Of a stretch of DNA of 64,000 nucleotides, positions 18,244-27,382 are shown piece by piece. The translations under genes were made by a program, and so were the position numbers. The DNA lies in NCBI RefSeq assembly GCF_001610835.1, contig NZ_CP011270.1, positions 806,001 through 870,000 on the forward strand. Direction: 5' to 3'. The stretch is from Planctomyces sp. SH-PL14. GTDB taxonomy: Bacteria; Planctomycetota; Planctomycetia; Planctomycetales; Planctomycetaceae. Below the pieces are notes generated by a model, which did not search any database, was not told where the DNA came from, and saw only the letters and a list, made by a program, of their open reading frames with translations. Each line of letters starts with the position of its first letter. The stretch's first letter is position 1.

Positions 18244-20151
18244 TCACGAGCCGCCGCGGTTTCCGCCGGGCGGGCGGACCATCGGTTCGGTTTCCGCTTT
18301 GTGGGGATCTTCGCGGGTCGCCTTGGGAGCCGATTTCCCCGGCTTGGCGGGACGGAAGGTCATCTTCTTCTGCGTGACGCTCGGCGAGACCGCGCCGCAG
18401 GCCGTGCAGACGCCGCGGACATTCAGAGGCTCGCCGCACTGGTTGCACAGCGGAATGAGCCGTTCCGCCTCTTCGAGGAACCGCGAGCTCGACTTCGAGC
18501 TCTCTTTGGGGACCGCGTCCGGCTTCCCGGCGGCGGGGCGGCTTGCCGCGGGAGGAGCCTGGGCCGAACCGGACTTGGACGAAGTCTTTTTCGCTTCCGC
18601 CGGGGGAACTCCGCCGCTGCGGACGATGACCGCCTCCGGGCGGATGATCGAGGCCCGGGCCGCGCGGCCGCTCTTCGGTTCAACCGCGGAGACGTGGACC
18701 CGCGCCTGCTCGTCGTACCGGATCGTCACCTCGATCGACGTCTGGACCGGAAGGCCCGAGGGGAGATCCTCGACCACGCACTCGCCGAGCCGGACCGACG
18801 GCTCCTCGAGCGTCGTCCCGCTCTCGACGATGTGCAGGTGGACCCGCTGCTGGTTCTCGACGACTGTCCCGAAGGTCTGCTTGTAGGCGCACGGCAGCGG
18901 GGTGTTGGCCGGGATCAGGTAGTGCGGCACGCGATCGCCGCCCAGGCCGTCGCGGATCAGGATCCCCAGGTGCCGCGCGCAGACGCTCTGCTGCTGGAAC
19001 CGGGCCAGGCGGGCGGAGGCGTCCTTGCTCAGGATCGAACGGGCGAACTTCTCCCCGCTGAGGAGCATCCCGGCGTAATACGCCGCCCCGTGCGAGATCG
19101 ACTGGTCGGGAGAGAGCGTGGCATTGATCGTCGTGCCGCTGATCCGCTTGAGCATCCCCTGGACCATCGGCATCCGGGTCGCCCCGCCGGTGATCAGGAC
19201 GGCGTCGACCTTGGCCCAGCCGAGCTTATTGTCCCGCAGCAGGGCCCGCGTGATCTCTTCGAGCCGGTTGACGAGCGACGAGCTCTGCTGCTCGAACGCC
19301 AGCCGCTCCAGCGCCACCACCTTCCGCCGTCCCATGTGCTGGACGGTGATGAGGGCCTTGCTGCGGACGCTCAGGCTTCGCTTGGCCTGCTCCACCTCAA
19401 GGTAGAGAGCCTGCATCGTCTCCAGGTCGAGCCGCGGGTCGTCCCCCAGCTCCCGCGTGAAACTGTCGCAGGCGAAGGTCTCGATGACCTTGTTCCAGTC
19501 CAGGCCCCCGAGGTTCAGGTCCCCTCCGCTGGCGACGACCGTCACCTTCTGCTTGTTGTAACGGACGAGCGACAGGTCGAACGTCCCGCCCCCGAGGTCG
19601 AAGACCATCACGGTCTGGTCGTTGGCCAGTTCCGCGAACCACATCCCTTCCCCAAGGACGTAGCACAGGGCCGCGGCGACCGGCTCGTTGATGATGTCGA
19701 CCCGCTCCAGCCCCGCCTTGCGGGCCGCCTCTTCGGTCTTCTGCCGCTGGATGTCGCCGAACTGGGCCGGAACGGTGACCACCGCCTGCGTGATCGGCCC
19801 CCCCAGCCGCTCCTCCGCCGCCGAGATGAGCTTCTTCAGCACGAATGCGGAGATGTCTTCGGGCCGGTACGTCTTGCCGTCGATGACCCACGACTTGTGG
19901 GGGTCTCCCATATACCGCTTGGCATGCTGGACGACCCGCGTGGGGTGCAGCACCGCGTTCCGCAGCGCCTCCGAGCCGACGATCGGCTCGTCCCCCTCGA
20001 AGAGGACGACCGACGGCGTCGTCAGCTCCCCTTCCTGGTTCGGGACCGTCACCGGCTGTCCCTGCGGAGTCAGGTAGGAGATGCAGGAGTACGTCGTCCC
20101 CAGGTCGATGCCGACGGCGAAGGTCCGATGGGGCTGAGTTGCGGGGGCCAT
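18244..20151 (-). CDS. Hsp70/DnaK-type chaperone with C-terminal zinc ribbon
   Basis: A protein of 635 residues. The N-terminal ~380 residues are an actin-fold ATPase with phosphate 1 GIDLGTTYSC, VFDLGGGTFDLS and ITGGATRMPMVQ. A shorter beta domain follows (ANTPLPCAYKQTFGTV...VRLGECVVEDLPSG). The usual helical lid and EEVD-like tail are replaced by a Ser/Lys/Ala-rich linker and a zinc ribbon with CNQCGE and CTACGA, then a Lys/Pro-rich tail. Thus it is an Hsp70 of the non-canonical type and not the main DnaK; no dnaJ or grpE is nearby. The ribbon could bind a client or nucleic acid, which is inference. Confidence 0.88.
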   Translation of the reverse strand: MAPATQPHRTFAVGIDLGTTYSCISYLTPQGQPVTVPNQEGELTTPSVVLFEGDEPIVGSEALRNAVLHPTRVVQHAKRYMGDPHKSWVIDGKTYRPEDISAFVLKKLISAAEERLGGPITQAVVTVPAQFGDIQRQKTEEAARKAGLERVDIINEPVAAALCYVLGEGMWFAELANDQTVMVFDLGGGTFDLSLVRYNKQKVTVVASGGDLNLGGLDWNKVIETFACDSFTRELGDDPRLDLETMQALYLEVEQAKRSLSVRSKALITVQHMGRRKVVALERLAFEQQSSSLVNRLEEITRALLRDNKLGWAKVDAVLITGGATRMPMVQGMLKRISGTTINATLSPDQSISHGAAYYAGMLLSGEKFARSILSKDASARLARFQQQSVCARHLGILIRDGLGGDRVPHYLIPANTPLPCAYKQTFGTVVENQQRVHLHIVESGTTLEEPSVRLGECVVEDLPSGLPVQTSIEVTIRYDEQARVHVSAVEPKSGRAARASIIRPEAVIVRSGGVPPAEAKKTSSKSGSAQAPPAASRPAAGKPDAVPKESSKSSSRFLEEAERLIPLCNQCGEPLNVRGVCTACGAVSPSVTQKKMTFRPAKPGKSAPKATREDPHKAETEPMVRPPGGNRGGS

Positions 20152-20342
20152 GAGGGGTCCGGGATCGAGGGGATGTGCGAACCGCGCAGAGGAGGCCCTT
20201 CATCATATCCCGGGACTCGGAACAGAATCAGGCCTCATCCCCGCCTTAACGTCCCGGACGCCGGAAGATTTTCGCGATTCCGGCCGAAATCGGCCCCGCG
20301 GTCGAGATCGCTACGCCGCCCCCGGCCTCACCGGAAGATCGC

Positions 20343-21119
20343 TCAGGCCTCCTTGCGGGCCTCGAAGATGATCCCGCCGGCCCGGAGGGCCTTGTGGAGC
20401 CGCGTGAAGTAGATCTGCTGGGACCACGGCAGGCCGCATTCCTCGCAGGCCTGGCGGAGCTCGGCCCGGTTGAAGGTCCGGCACTTCCAGGTGCGGCTGT
20501 TGAACGCCCCCTGGAACGTGTCTTCGGTCGCCAGCATGTACAGACTGCCGCCAGGCTGGAGGACGCGGCCGATTTCGCGGAGAGCGGGACGGGGGTCGAG
20601 CTGGTACTCCATCACCCAGCCGCAGGTGACGCAGTCGAAGGCTCCGTCGGCGAACGGCAGCCTGGTCATGTCGGCGGCGACGTAGTGCGGCCGCGTGCTC
20701 CGCATCCGGCGGCGGGCCCGGACGAGCATCTGCGTCGAGAGGTCGATTGCGATGAGATTCGCGTCGGCGTCGGCCAGGGTCAGGAGGTGCTTGAGGATCT
20801 GGCCCGCTCCGGCGCCGATGTCGAGGATCGACTTGCGGCCGGAGACGTTGATCCGCTGTTTCCGCAGGAGTCGGCCGACGAGCGGTTCATGGAGCGAGGC
20901 GATGCTGGCGAGATGCAGCATGGCGCCGGCGGGGCCGTCGTAGTGGTCGCGGACGTGATCGCGGTAGGCCTTGAGGTTGAGGCGGCGGATTCCGGCGAAC
21001 TCGACGACCCGTTGAAACAGGGTGCGGGGCCGGGAGGGGGATTGCGGGAGATGGACGTGGGAGGGGTGGGACGAGTGCGACAGGGGGGAGTGGGGGGTGG
21101 GCTCGAGACCGGAAGACAC
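20343..21119 (-). CDS. Class I SAM-dependent methyltransferase (Methyltransf_11 type)
   Basis: Up to 258 residues from GTG 21119; the true start may be further in, because the first ~30 residues are Ser/His/Pro-rich. Motif I is LDIGAGAGQILKHLL, motif II IAIDLSTQML, and the post-II motifs are YVAADMTRLPFADGAFDCVTCGWVMEY and LREIGRVLQPGGSLYML. This is the ubiquinone/menaquinone-methyltransferase-like fold, but the substrate cannot be read from it. It lies alone between the Hsp70 gene and repeat copy C. Confidence 0.8.
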   Translation of the reverse strand: MSSGLEPTPHSPLSHSSHPSHVHLPQSPSRPRTLFQRVVEFAGIRRLNLKAYRDHVRDHYDGPAGAMLHLASIASLHEPLVGRLLRKQRINVSGRKSILDIGAGAGQILKHLLTLADADANLIAIDLSTQMLVRARRRMRSTRPHYVAADMTRLPFADGAFDCVTCGWVMEYQLDPRPALREIGRVLQPGGSLYMLATEDTFQGAFNSRTWKCRTFNRAELRQACEECGLPWSQQIYFTRLHKALRAGGIIFEARKEA

Positions 21120-21254
21120 TGTGGGAACTCCATTTGAGGCGCGGCGTGGTCCGACAGAATCGGCACTTCGACGCGGGTATATCCTGAAGATTCCAGCGGA
21201 AGCATTCCACTCAGCGGCGGGCGAGCGTCTATTGCGCCCCCGACGAGATGGGCC

Positions 21255-21580
21255 TCACCGGGGCCAGGGGCCCCTGGTGGGGGATGCAAGGGGGCTCCGA
21301 AAGCACAATACAGTCCCCCTGCCCACCGGAGGCTTGTCTCGTCGGGAACCGTCGTAAGGATTGCGTGTCCGAGCGCGGACACCGTGCTGCATGCCCCCTC
21401 ACCAACCCGCGAGGATTCCAGAGCGGGCGGTGAGTCCTCGACGCCGGTTCCACAAAGGGGAGGTCCGTTGTGTCCCACGGTTCCTCATGGAAGCGCCTCC
21501 GGCGGCAAGGGGGTGAGACCCCCTTGACCCCGGCTGCCGTAGCACGTTGGGTTTGAGGGAACATAGCCGTGCCGGCAAGG
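21255..21580 (-). repeat. Structured intergenic repeat family, copy C
   Basis: A reverse-strand copy. Read on the minus strand it begins with TTGCCGGCAC and has hairpin I (CAAGGGGG/CCCCCTTG, loop TCTCA). Hairpin III here is a near-perfect palindrome, CCAGGGGCCCCTGG. The long-range helix has a G-U pair (CCACCGGAGGC seen on the plus strand). Hairpin II is altered, with a longer AT-richer loop. It lies between the divergent methyltransferase and dapF genes. Confidence 0.88.
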
Positions 21581-21636
21581 ACGTTGGACGATATCCTTTA
21601 GCACTTCCCAGTCGAGAGTCAGTCAGAGTCGAAAAG

Positions 21637-22485
21637 ATGCGTTTCACCAAGATGCACGGGGCGGGCAATGACTACGTCTATGTCAATTGCTTCGCCGAGC
21701 CGGTTCCCGCCGATATCCCCGCCACCGCGATCGCCGTCAGCGACCGCCACTTCGGGATCGGCGGCGACGGCCTCGTCCTGATCGGGCCGTCCGATAAGGC
21801 GGACGCCCGGATGCGGATGTTCAACGCCGACGGGAGCGAGGCCGAAATGTGCGGCAACGCCGTCCGGTGTGTCGCCAAGTTCGTCCACGACCACGGCATC
21901 TGCCGGAAGGACGAACTCCGGATCGAAACGGGGCGCGGCGTCCTCACGCTCCAGCTGCTTGTCGAAGGAGGGAGCGTCCATCGCGTCCGCGTCAACATGT
22001 CGTCGCCGATCCTCAGGAGTGCCGACATCCCGACAACGCTCCCCGGCGATCCACCGGTCCGGGCGCCGCTCGAAGTCGCGGGCCGCAAGCTGGAAGTGAC
22101 CTGCGTCTCGATGGGGAATCCCCACTGCGTCACGTTCGTCGACCAGATCACCGACGAATGGGTCCACGGCGTCGGCCCGCAGATCGAGAAGCACCCCGCC
22201 TTCCCTCGGAAGATCAACGCCGAGTTCGTGCAGGTGCTCTCACGCAGCGAGATCAACATGCGGGTCTGGGAGCGGGGAAGCGGCGAGACGCTGGCCTGTG
22301 GAACCGGGGCCTGCGCGTCGGCCGTCGCGGCGATTCTCAATGGTCTCTGCGACCGGACCGTCCTGTGCCACCTCCCAGGCGGCGATCTGACTCTGGAGTG
22401 GTCCGAAGGGGGAGATGTCTTCATGACCGGTCCGGCGACCGAAGTCTTCTCGGGGGTCTGGAACCCGAGCGGGGCGGTTCGCTAG
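21637..22485 (+). CDS. dapF: Diaminopimelate epimerase
   Basis: A protein of 282 residues starting [16 protein letters not shown]. The two catalytic cysteines are in [13 protein letters not shown] and [13 protein letters not shown], and [11 protein letters not shown]-type and MGNPHCVTF motifs are present (here [14 protein letters not shown]). The enzyme interconverts LL- and meso-diaminopimelate for lysine and peptidoglycan synthesis. Other dap genes are not adjacent; a DapA-superfamily gene lies 20 kb away but is probably not DapA proper. The start is 57 bases after repeat copy C, with no strong ribosome binding site. Confidence 0.95.
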   Translation: MRFTKMHGAGNDYVYVNCFAEPVPADIPATAIAVSDRHFGIGGDGLVLIGPSDKADARMRMFNADGSEAEMCGNAVRCVAKFVHDHGICRKDELRIETGRGVLTLQLLVEGGSVHRVRVNMSSPILRSADIPTTLPGDPPVRAPLEVAGRKLEVTCVSMGNPHCVTFVDQITDEWVHGVGPQIEKHPAFPRKINAEFVQVLSRSEINMRVWERGSGETLACGTGACASAVAAILNGLCDRTVLCHLPGGDLTLEWSEGGDVFMTGPATEVFSGVWNPSGAVR

Positions 22486-22504
22486 GAACGGGTTAAACAG
22501 CAAG

Positions 22505-22657
22505 ACACCAAGATTGCACCAAGGACACAAAGGGGGAGTGACGCGATTCGTCGCGTCATTCCCCCTTTGTCTTGCGCAATGGATCGCTCTAGGCCGTGTG
22601 AGGATCTCACCCTTCCTCCCTCTTGGTGCCCATTGTGCCTCCTTGGTGCCTTGGTGT
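22505..22657 (+). repeat. Inverted-repeat element with CACCAAGG arms and a 20-bp UUCG-capped hairpin
   Basis: The outer arms at 22505-22530 and 22632-22657 are inverted copies rich in the octamer CACCAAGG. Inside, 22527-22570 forms a hairpin with two 20-base arms and a TTCG loop; the only non-Watson-Crick pair is one G-T, which is a wobble in RNA. It follows the dapF stop by about 40 bases, so it may end dapF transcripts, though it lacks a good T-run. The rest of the 22486-22777 gap holds the GntR promoter region. Confidence 0.75.
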
Positions 22658-22760
22658 TTCCTCTTCTTCATCCCTACAGCCAGCAGACCGGGCCGCTGCC
22701 TCGAACGCGACGGGAAAAAATCGCGGGAGATTTCTGTTGAACCTCCGCGCCGAGTGCATT

Positions 22761-22776
22761 ACTGTTGTAATACAGT
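22761..22776. promoter_or_regulatory. Dyad ACTGT-N6-ACAGT immediately before the GntR-family start
   Basis: A perfect 5-bp inverted repeat with a six-base spacer (TGTAAT, itself -10-like) ends one base before ATG 22778. YtrA-type GntR regulators normally bind such dyads in their own promoters, so autorepression is the likely meaning. The close position to the ATG suggests a leaderless or nearly leaderless mRNA. Confidence 0.55.
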
Positions 22777-22777
22777 T

Positions 22778-23176
22778 ATGCAAAGAGACTCACTCCAATT
22801 CCAGGTCAGTCCAACGTCGGGGATCCCGATCTACCGGCAGATCATGGACCAGGTCCGGGCCCTGATCGCCGGCGGGAAAGCCCAGCCGGGCGACGTCCTC
22901 CCGAGCGTCCGCCAGATGGCGGCCGATCTGGGGGTCAACATGATGACCGTGTCGAAGGCCTACGCGAAGCTGGAGGCGGAGCAGGTCGTCGAGCGGGCCC
23001 GGGGCAAGGGGATGGTCATCGCGGCGGCGCTCCCCTCCGGCTCGATTGGCCAGCGGCAGGACGAGATCCGGCCGCACCTGGAGCCGGGGGTCGTCCGGGG
23101 CCGACAGCTGGGACTCTCCGACGGACAGATTCTCGATGTCGTCAAGGAACTCCTGCGGGATACGAATCATGAATGA
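22778..23176 (+). CDS. GntR-family (YtrA-type) transcriptional regulator
   Basis: A protein of 132 residues. The winged helix-turn-helix has PIYRQIMDQVRALIAGG, QPGDVLPSVRQMAADLGVNMMTVSKAYAKLE and ERARGKGMVIA, the classic N-terminal GntR signature. Only a short helical tail follows, ending LGLSDGQILDVVKELL. This short architecture defines the YtrA subfamily, which typically controls adjacent ABC transporter genes. The stop overlaps the ABC ATPase start by eight bases, matching that arrangement. The upstream dyad at 22761-22776 is the likely operator. Confidence 0.92.
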   Translation: MQRDSLQFQVSPTSGIPIYRQIMDQVRALIAGGKAQPGDVLPSVRQMAADLGVNMMTVSKAYAKLEAEQVVERARGKGMVIAAALPSGSIGQRQDEIRPHLEPGVVRGRQLGLSDGQILDVVKELLRDTNHE

Positions 23177-24059
23177 CGTCATTGTCTTCGATCAGCTCGT
23201 CAAGCAGTTCGGACAGAAGACCGTCCTCGACGGTGTGTCGCTCCGCGTTCCGCGGGGGCGGGTCATCGGACTCGTGGGGACGAACGGGGCGGGGAAGTCG
23301 ACCCTCATCAAGTGCCTGCTGGGGCTGCTCAAGCCGACCTCGGGGCACTGTGAGCTGCTCGGTGAAAACTCCTGGACCTTGAGCGACACCGCCAAAGAGC
23401 GGTTCGGGTACGTCCCGCAGGAGGTCCAGCTCTACCCGTGGATGAAGGTGAAGCACCTCGTCCGGTATGTCGGGGCGTTCTACCGCAACTGGGACCAGGC
23501 GTGGGCCGAAGAACTCCTCAACCGCTGGGAGCTTCCGCGGGAGGACCGGTTCGCTCCGCTCTCGACCGGGCAGAAGCAGAAGCTGGCGATCGTGCTGGCC
23601 CTGGCGCATCGTCCGGATGTCCTGATCCTCGACGAGCCGGTCGCGAGTCTTGACCCGGTCGCCCGGCGGCTGTTCCTGGAGTCGATCCTGGAGATCGTCG
23701 AGGACGAGCAGCACACCGTCCTGTTCTCAACGCACATCACGTCGGACCTCGAACGGGTCGCCTCGCACGTGGCGATCCTGCAGGAGGGGCGGATCGTCTA
23801 CAACGACGATCTCGACACGCTCAAGGAACGGGTCAAGCGACTGCGGATTGAGTCCCGCGCGGACCTGCCCGCCTCCTTCGCCATCGCCGGGGCCCTGCGG
23901 TCGGAAGTCCGCGGCCGGCACGCGCTCGTCGCCGTCTCACAGGTGGACGACGCGCTCCTCGACGATGTGGCCCAGCGCTGGCAGGCGACGGTGGAAGTGG
24001 AAGACCTCAACCTGGAAGAGATCTTTCTCGAGATGCATGAGAAGTCCGGGGCCCGCTGA
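23169..24059 (+). CDS. ABC transporter ATP-binding protein
   Basis: A protein of 296 residues. Walker A is GTNGAGKSTLIK, the Q-loop YVPQEVQLYP, the signature LSTGQKQKLAI, Walker B VLILDEPVASLD, and the switch histidine is in FSTHIT. A ~75-residue C-terminal extension after the NBD (NDDLDTLKERVKRLRIE onward) resembles the tail of YtrB/CcmA-type export ATPases. It pairs with the downstream 727-residue membrane protein as its permease. Starting inside the GntR gene, it is translationally coupled to it. Confidence 0.93.
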   Translation: MNDVIVFDQLVKQFGQKTVLDGVSLRVPRGRVIGLVGTNGAGKSTLIKCLLGLLKPTSGHCELLGENSWTLSDTAKERFGYVPQEVQLYPWMKVKHLVRYVGAFYRNWDQAWAEELLNRWELPREDRFAPLSTGQKQKLAIVLALAHRPDVLILDEPVASLDPVARRLFLESILEIVEDEQHTVLFSTHITSDLERVASHVAILQEGRIVYNDDLDTLKERVKRLRIESRADLPASFAIAGALRSEVRGRHALVAVSQVDDALLDDVAQRWQATVEVEDLNLEEIFLEMHEKSGAR

Positions 24060-24164
24060 ACGCGGCGAGCGGAACGGGACGAGGGGATGGACACGCCGCG
24101 GCGCCTGATGTCGTCCGCGCGACGGTCATGAGACGGATGCAGAGGGGGAGGGGGGAGAGCGACC

Positions 24165-26348
24165 ATGTCGACGAAAGTGCTCAACATTCTGCGGGTCTAT
24201 CTTTCACGCCCCTGGGTGTGGCTGATGGCGGGGCTGGCGCTGCTGCAGGCGGCTCCCGCGGTGACGATCTTCTACGGCATGCGACTCCAGGGGATCGTCA
24301 AGGTCCTGCCGGAGGTCGCGGCGCCGCGGGAGGTCCTGAAGGACTACCGCGAGTTCTTCGACGTCGCCCGCGAACAGCGGCTGGGCCAGGTCGAGGCGAT
24401 CGATCTTTCGAACTCCGCTCCCACGATTCCCGCCACGCCGTTCCGGATTGTCCCGATCCAGCCGACGGGATGGACGATCGAGCCGACCGACGGAACCACT
24501 CCCGGACCGACTTTCGCCGCGCGGGAAGAGATGGGGGTCCTGGTCCATGCGCCGCATCTGCGGTATCTCAAAGCGGACGCCTGTCCGTTTTCGGTTGACG
24601 GTCTTCGTCGTCTGGGGGAACTGAAGCAGCTGAAGTTCCTCTCCCTGCGGAACGCCTCGGCGTCCGACCCCAAGACTCTCGAAGCCGCGAGCGTTGTCGT
24701 CCCCGAAGTCCTCGGAAGACTGTCGGAACTCCGCGAGCTCGACCTGACGAACGCGTTCGCCATGCGCGTCCCGGTCCCTGCCCTTCCTGGACTGACCTGG
24801 CTGGCGATCGGCCCCCGTCTGGACCTGGAGAAGGACCTGCGGCAGCTGGCCCGGACCTCCCCCGCCCTCCGGACGCTCGTCCTGACCGGGGCGTCCAACC
24901 TGCCGCTGACCGAGGGAGCCCAGGACGCTCTTGGCGAGTTCAAGAACCTGCGGGCCGTGTACCTGGACGAAATGCCGGACGGGGCGGCCCTGCGGTCGGC
25001 GCTCGCCTCCCGGTATTCCGGCGTGGCGTTTCCGCGGACCAGCTACCTTCAGCAGCGGGTCTATGGCAGCCTCTACGTGGGGATCGCGCTGATGTTCCTC
25101 AGCATGATCAACTGGTTTCAGGCGCTGGTCGCCTTCGGCATGAGCTTCTCGCGGACGACCCCCGGTTTTGCGCCGGCGCACCTGGGCGTCTCGCTCGTCT
25201 ATACCGCGGGCCTGCTGCTGGTCGGAATCCCGCTGCTGATCTGGCTTGGCACCGATCCGCTCGCCGCCGTGGTCCTCCCACTGACCATCGTCTCGCTGAT
25301 GATCTCTCCGCAGCCGGCGTCCGACGTCACTCCGAGCGGAACGCTGGTCGCGAAGCTGGTCTCCTCCTGGCGATTCCTGGCGATCGGCATGGCGCTGGTC
25401 TCCGTCTACCTGAGCCCGGTCACGGTTGACGCCTTCCTCGCAGGAGAGATGCGGGTTGTCGCGGGCCTGGCCCTGCTGATCGAGATCGCAGCTTCGAGCT
25501 GGGCGCTCCGCCGCCTGACGCGGCAAGCCTGCGTGGTGAGCGAACGCGGGCAGACCAACATTCCCGGACTCATCCCGACGACGCAGACTGCGTGGCAGAA
25601 CCCGATCCTCAATCGCCGCGGCGGGGGGATGGCTCTCACCGAAGGGTGGCAGGACTGGGGATTCGAAAAAGTTCTCGGGCGGTCTCATCTCGGCCTGACG
25701 ACGCTGCTGGCCGCGGGGAACCCCGGCGGCTTCTGGTTCGCCCGGGGGCTCGTGCTGCTGGCGGTCCTGAGCTTCTCGGGGATGATCGTCCAGCGGACCG
25801 GACGGCAGTCGATCGAGGCCGCCGCGCCGTTCCTCATGCTGCAGGGAGGCCTGATCTTCGTGATCTGGATGTTCGCCCAGTGGGTGGCGCGCCGCCCGAT
25901 GCTGTGCTCCGAGTTCCTCCGGCCGGTGACGAGGCAGCGGCTTTACGGCAGCCTGTGGTCCGCCACGGCGATTGACATGGGGCGGATCTTTCTGGTGCTG
26001 ACCATCATGGGGGCAGGAGCCCTGGTGTACCGCAAGGAGGACGGTGAAGTCTGGAGCGTCTTCCTGTTGACGATGGGAGCTTTGTTCCTGCTCGTTCACG
26101 GCTATCTGATGTGGGCCCTCACGGCCCGCCGACTGTGGGTCCCGCTGATCTGCGGAGCGATCACGATCTTCGGGGCTCTGCCTCTTCTGGTGATCATTCC
26201 GGCGACGCTGGTCCCGGATCAGCCTGGAACGCGGGGATCGATCTGGCCGGTCTTCGTTGCTCTGACGGCGGGGATTGTGACGGGGATCGGCCTGGAGGTC
26301 TGGAGGAAGCGCCGCTGGATGCGAATGGAGTTCGCGGCGATCGGGTGA
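24165..26348 (+). CDS. ABC-2-like permease with a leucine-rich insert between TM1 and TM2
   Basis: A protein of 727 residues; GGAG lies seven bases before ATG 24165. One membrane helix (WVWLMAGLALLQAAPAVTIF) is followed by a ~250-residue extracytoplasmic region. That region contains leucine-rich-repeat-like units: LRYLKADACPF, LKQLKFLSLRNAS, LSELRELDLTNA, LRTLVLTGASNLPLT, LKNLRAVYLDEM-type (here FKNLRAVYLDEM). About ten more hydrophobic helices follow, to the end. It is presumably the membrane half of the transporter whose ATPase precedes it by 105 bases. I do not know another ABC permease with this LRR insert, and the substrate cannot be read. Confidence 0.8.
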   Translation: MSTKVLNILRVYLSRPWVWLMAGLALLQAAPAVTIFYGMRLQGIVKVLPEVAAPREVLKDYREFFDVAREQRLGQVEAIDLSNSAPTIPATPFRIVPIQPTGWTIEPTDGTTPGPTFAAREEMGVLVHAPHLRYLKADACPFSVDGLRRLGELKQLKFLSLRNASASDPKTLEAASVVVPEVLGRLSELRELDLTNAFAMRVPVPALPGLTWLAIGPRLDLEKDLRQLARTSPALRTLVLTGASNLPLTEGAQDALGEFKNLRAVYLDEMPDGAALRSALASRYSGVAFPRTSYLQQRVYGSLYVGIALMFLSMINWFQALVAFGMSFSRTTPGFAPAHLGVSLVYTAGLLLVGIPLLIWLGTDPLAAVVLPLTIVSLMISPQPASDVTPSGTLVAKLVSSWRFLAIGMALVSVYLSPVTVDAFLAGEMRVVAGLALLIEIAASSWALRRLTRQACVVSERGQTNIPGLIPTTQTAWQNPILNRRGGGMALTEGWQDWGFEKVLGRSHLGLTTLLAAGNPGGFWFARGLVLLAVLSFSGMIVQRTGRQSIEAAAPFLMLQGGLIFVIWMFAQWVARRPMLCSEFLRPVTRQRLYGSLWSATAIDMGRIFLVLTIMGAGALVYRKEDGEVWSVFLLTMGALFLLVHGYLMWALTARRLWVPLICGAITIFGALPLLVIIPATLVPDQPGTRGSIWPVFVALTAGIVTGIGLEVWRKRRWMRMEFAAIG

Positions 26349-26390
26349 ACGGCGGCCGCGAGGCTGGGACGTGCCGGCGACGAATGAACC

Positions 26391-26710
26391 TCACCGGGTC
26401 CAGGGGCACCCTGGTCAGGGGGTGCAGGGGGCAGAATGCCCCTTGCCCGCCGGAGGCCTGGCTGTCGGGGACTGTCTGAAGGAGCACATGTCCAAGCGGG
26501 GACAACGTGCCGGATGCCCCCTCACCAACCCGCGGGGATTGCAAAGTCAGCGGTGTGATGTGAGGCAGTCCTCAACGGTGGTACCACAAAGCGGACGTCC
26601 GTCGTGTCCCACGGTTCCTCATGGAAGTGCCTCCGGCGGCAAGGGGTTGCCCCCTTGACCCCGGCTGCCGTAGCACATTGGGTTTGAGCGAGCACCGCCT
26701 TGCCGGCAAG
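26391..26710 (-). repeat. Structured intergenic repeat family, copy D
   Basis: A reverse-strand copy between two convergent genes. Hairpin I reads CAAGGGG-GCAA-CCCCTTG on the minus strand, as in copy A. Hairpin II is rebuilt as GGGGCA/TGCCCC with a three-base loop. Hairpin III and the long-range helix are kept. The remainder of the 433-base gap holds nothing else that I can identify. Confidence 0.88.
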
Positions 26711-26781
26711 AACGCAGGTTGAGCCAAACGCGGTAGACTCTGGACCTCCGTCCCATTTCGACCAACGCCGGAACGCAACCC

Positions 26782-27264
26782 CTACTCCGGCAGCGGAGGC
26801 GTCCCCTCAATGAGCCGGCGAAGCAGGACCTCGTTAATCACCCCCTTGAAGCGGGCCCGCCCGTCCAGTTCCAGCACCGGCACCCACGTATCAAGCCGCT
26901 CCCGCAGAGCCGGATCGAGATCGATGTCGACCTCCGTCACCGGCGGCAGGTAGTCCGTGTAGTGGGCCAGCAGCTCCTTCGCCTCGTCGCAGAGCGGGCA
27001 GTCCTGACGGGTGAACAGGACGGCAAAGCGGAACCGCTGGCCCGGAAACGTCGGCGACCAGCCGACCGGTCCGTGATCCGCGAACCACAGCTGCCGGCTC
27101 CCCAGGACCATCATCCCCAGGAAGATCCCGCACCACAGCGGCGTGGCGACGCCGAAGACGCGGTCGAGCGTCAACAGGCCAAGCGGCCCGGAGAACTCGA
27201 CCGCCAGCAGCCCGGCCGCTCCGCCCAGGAAAAACGCCGTTCCCAAACCGCTCGCGCGAATCAT
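26782..27264 (-). CDS. Glutaredoxin-like (DUF836) domain protein with N-terminal membrane helices
   Basis: A protein of 160 residues. The first ~60 residues have two hydrophobic helices (GLGTAFFLGGAAGLLAV and PLWCGIFLGMMVLGS). The C-terminal ~85 residues are a thioredoxin fold with the active-site pair in FTRQDCPLCDEAKELL, followed by VTEVDIDLDP and the cis-proline-like VPVLELDG. This is the YruB/DUF836 glutaredoxin type, here tethered to the membrane. The thioredoxin domain would face the cytoplasm if both helices cross. A role in thiol redox transfer is inferred from the C-P-L-C motif. Confidence 0.82.
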   Translation of the reverse strand: MIRASGLGTAFFLGGAAGLLAVEFSGPLGLLTLDRVFGVATPLWCGIFLGMMVLGSRQLWFADHGPVGWSPTFPGQRFRFAVLFTRQDCPLCDEAKELLAHYTDYLPPVTEVDIDLDPALRERLDTWVPVLELDGRARFKGVINEVLLRRLIEGTPPLPE

Positions 27265-27382
27265 GAGGCGGTCACCCGGGAAGCGGACCGGGGGCGCGGG
27301 ACCAGGCTCCGGCGAGCCGGCCGCGATGCCCGCGCACCGCGGCCTCTCCCCCCTGATCCGCCGATTCTGCCCAGGCCGCCAA

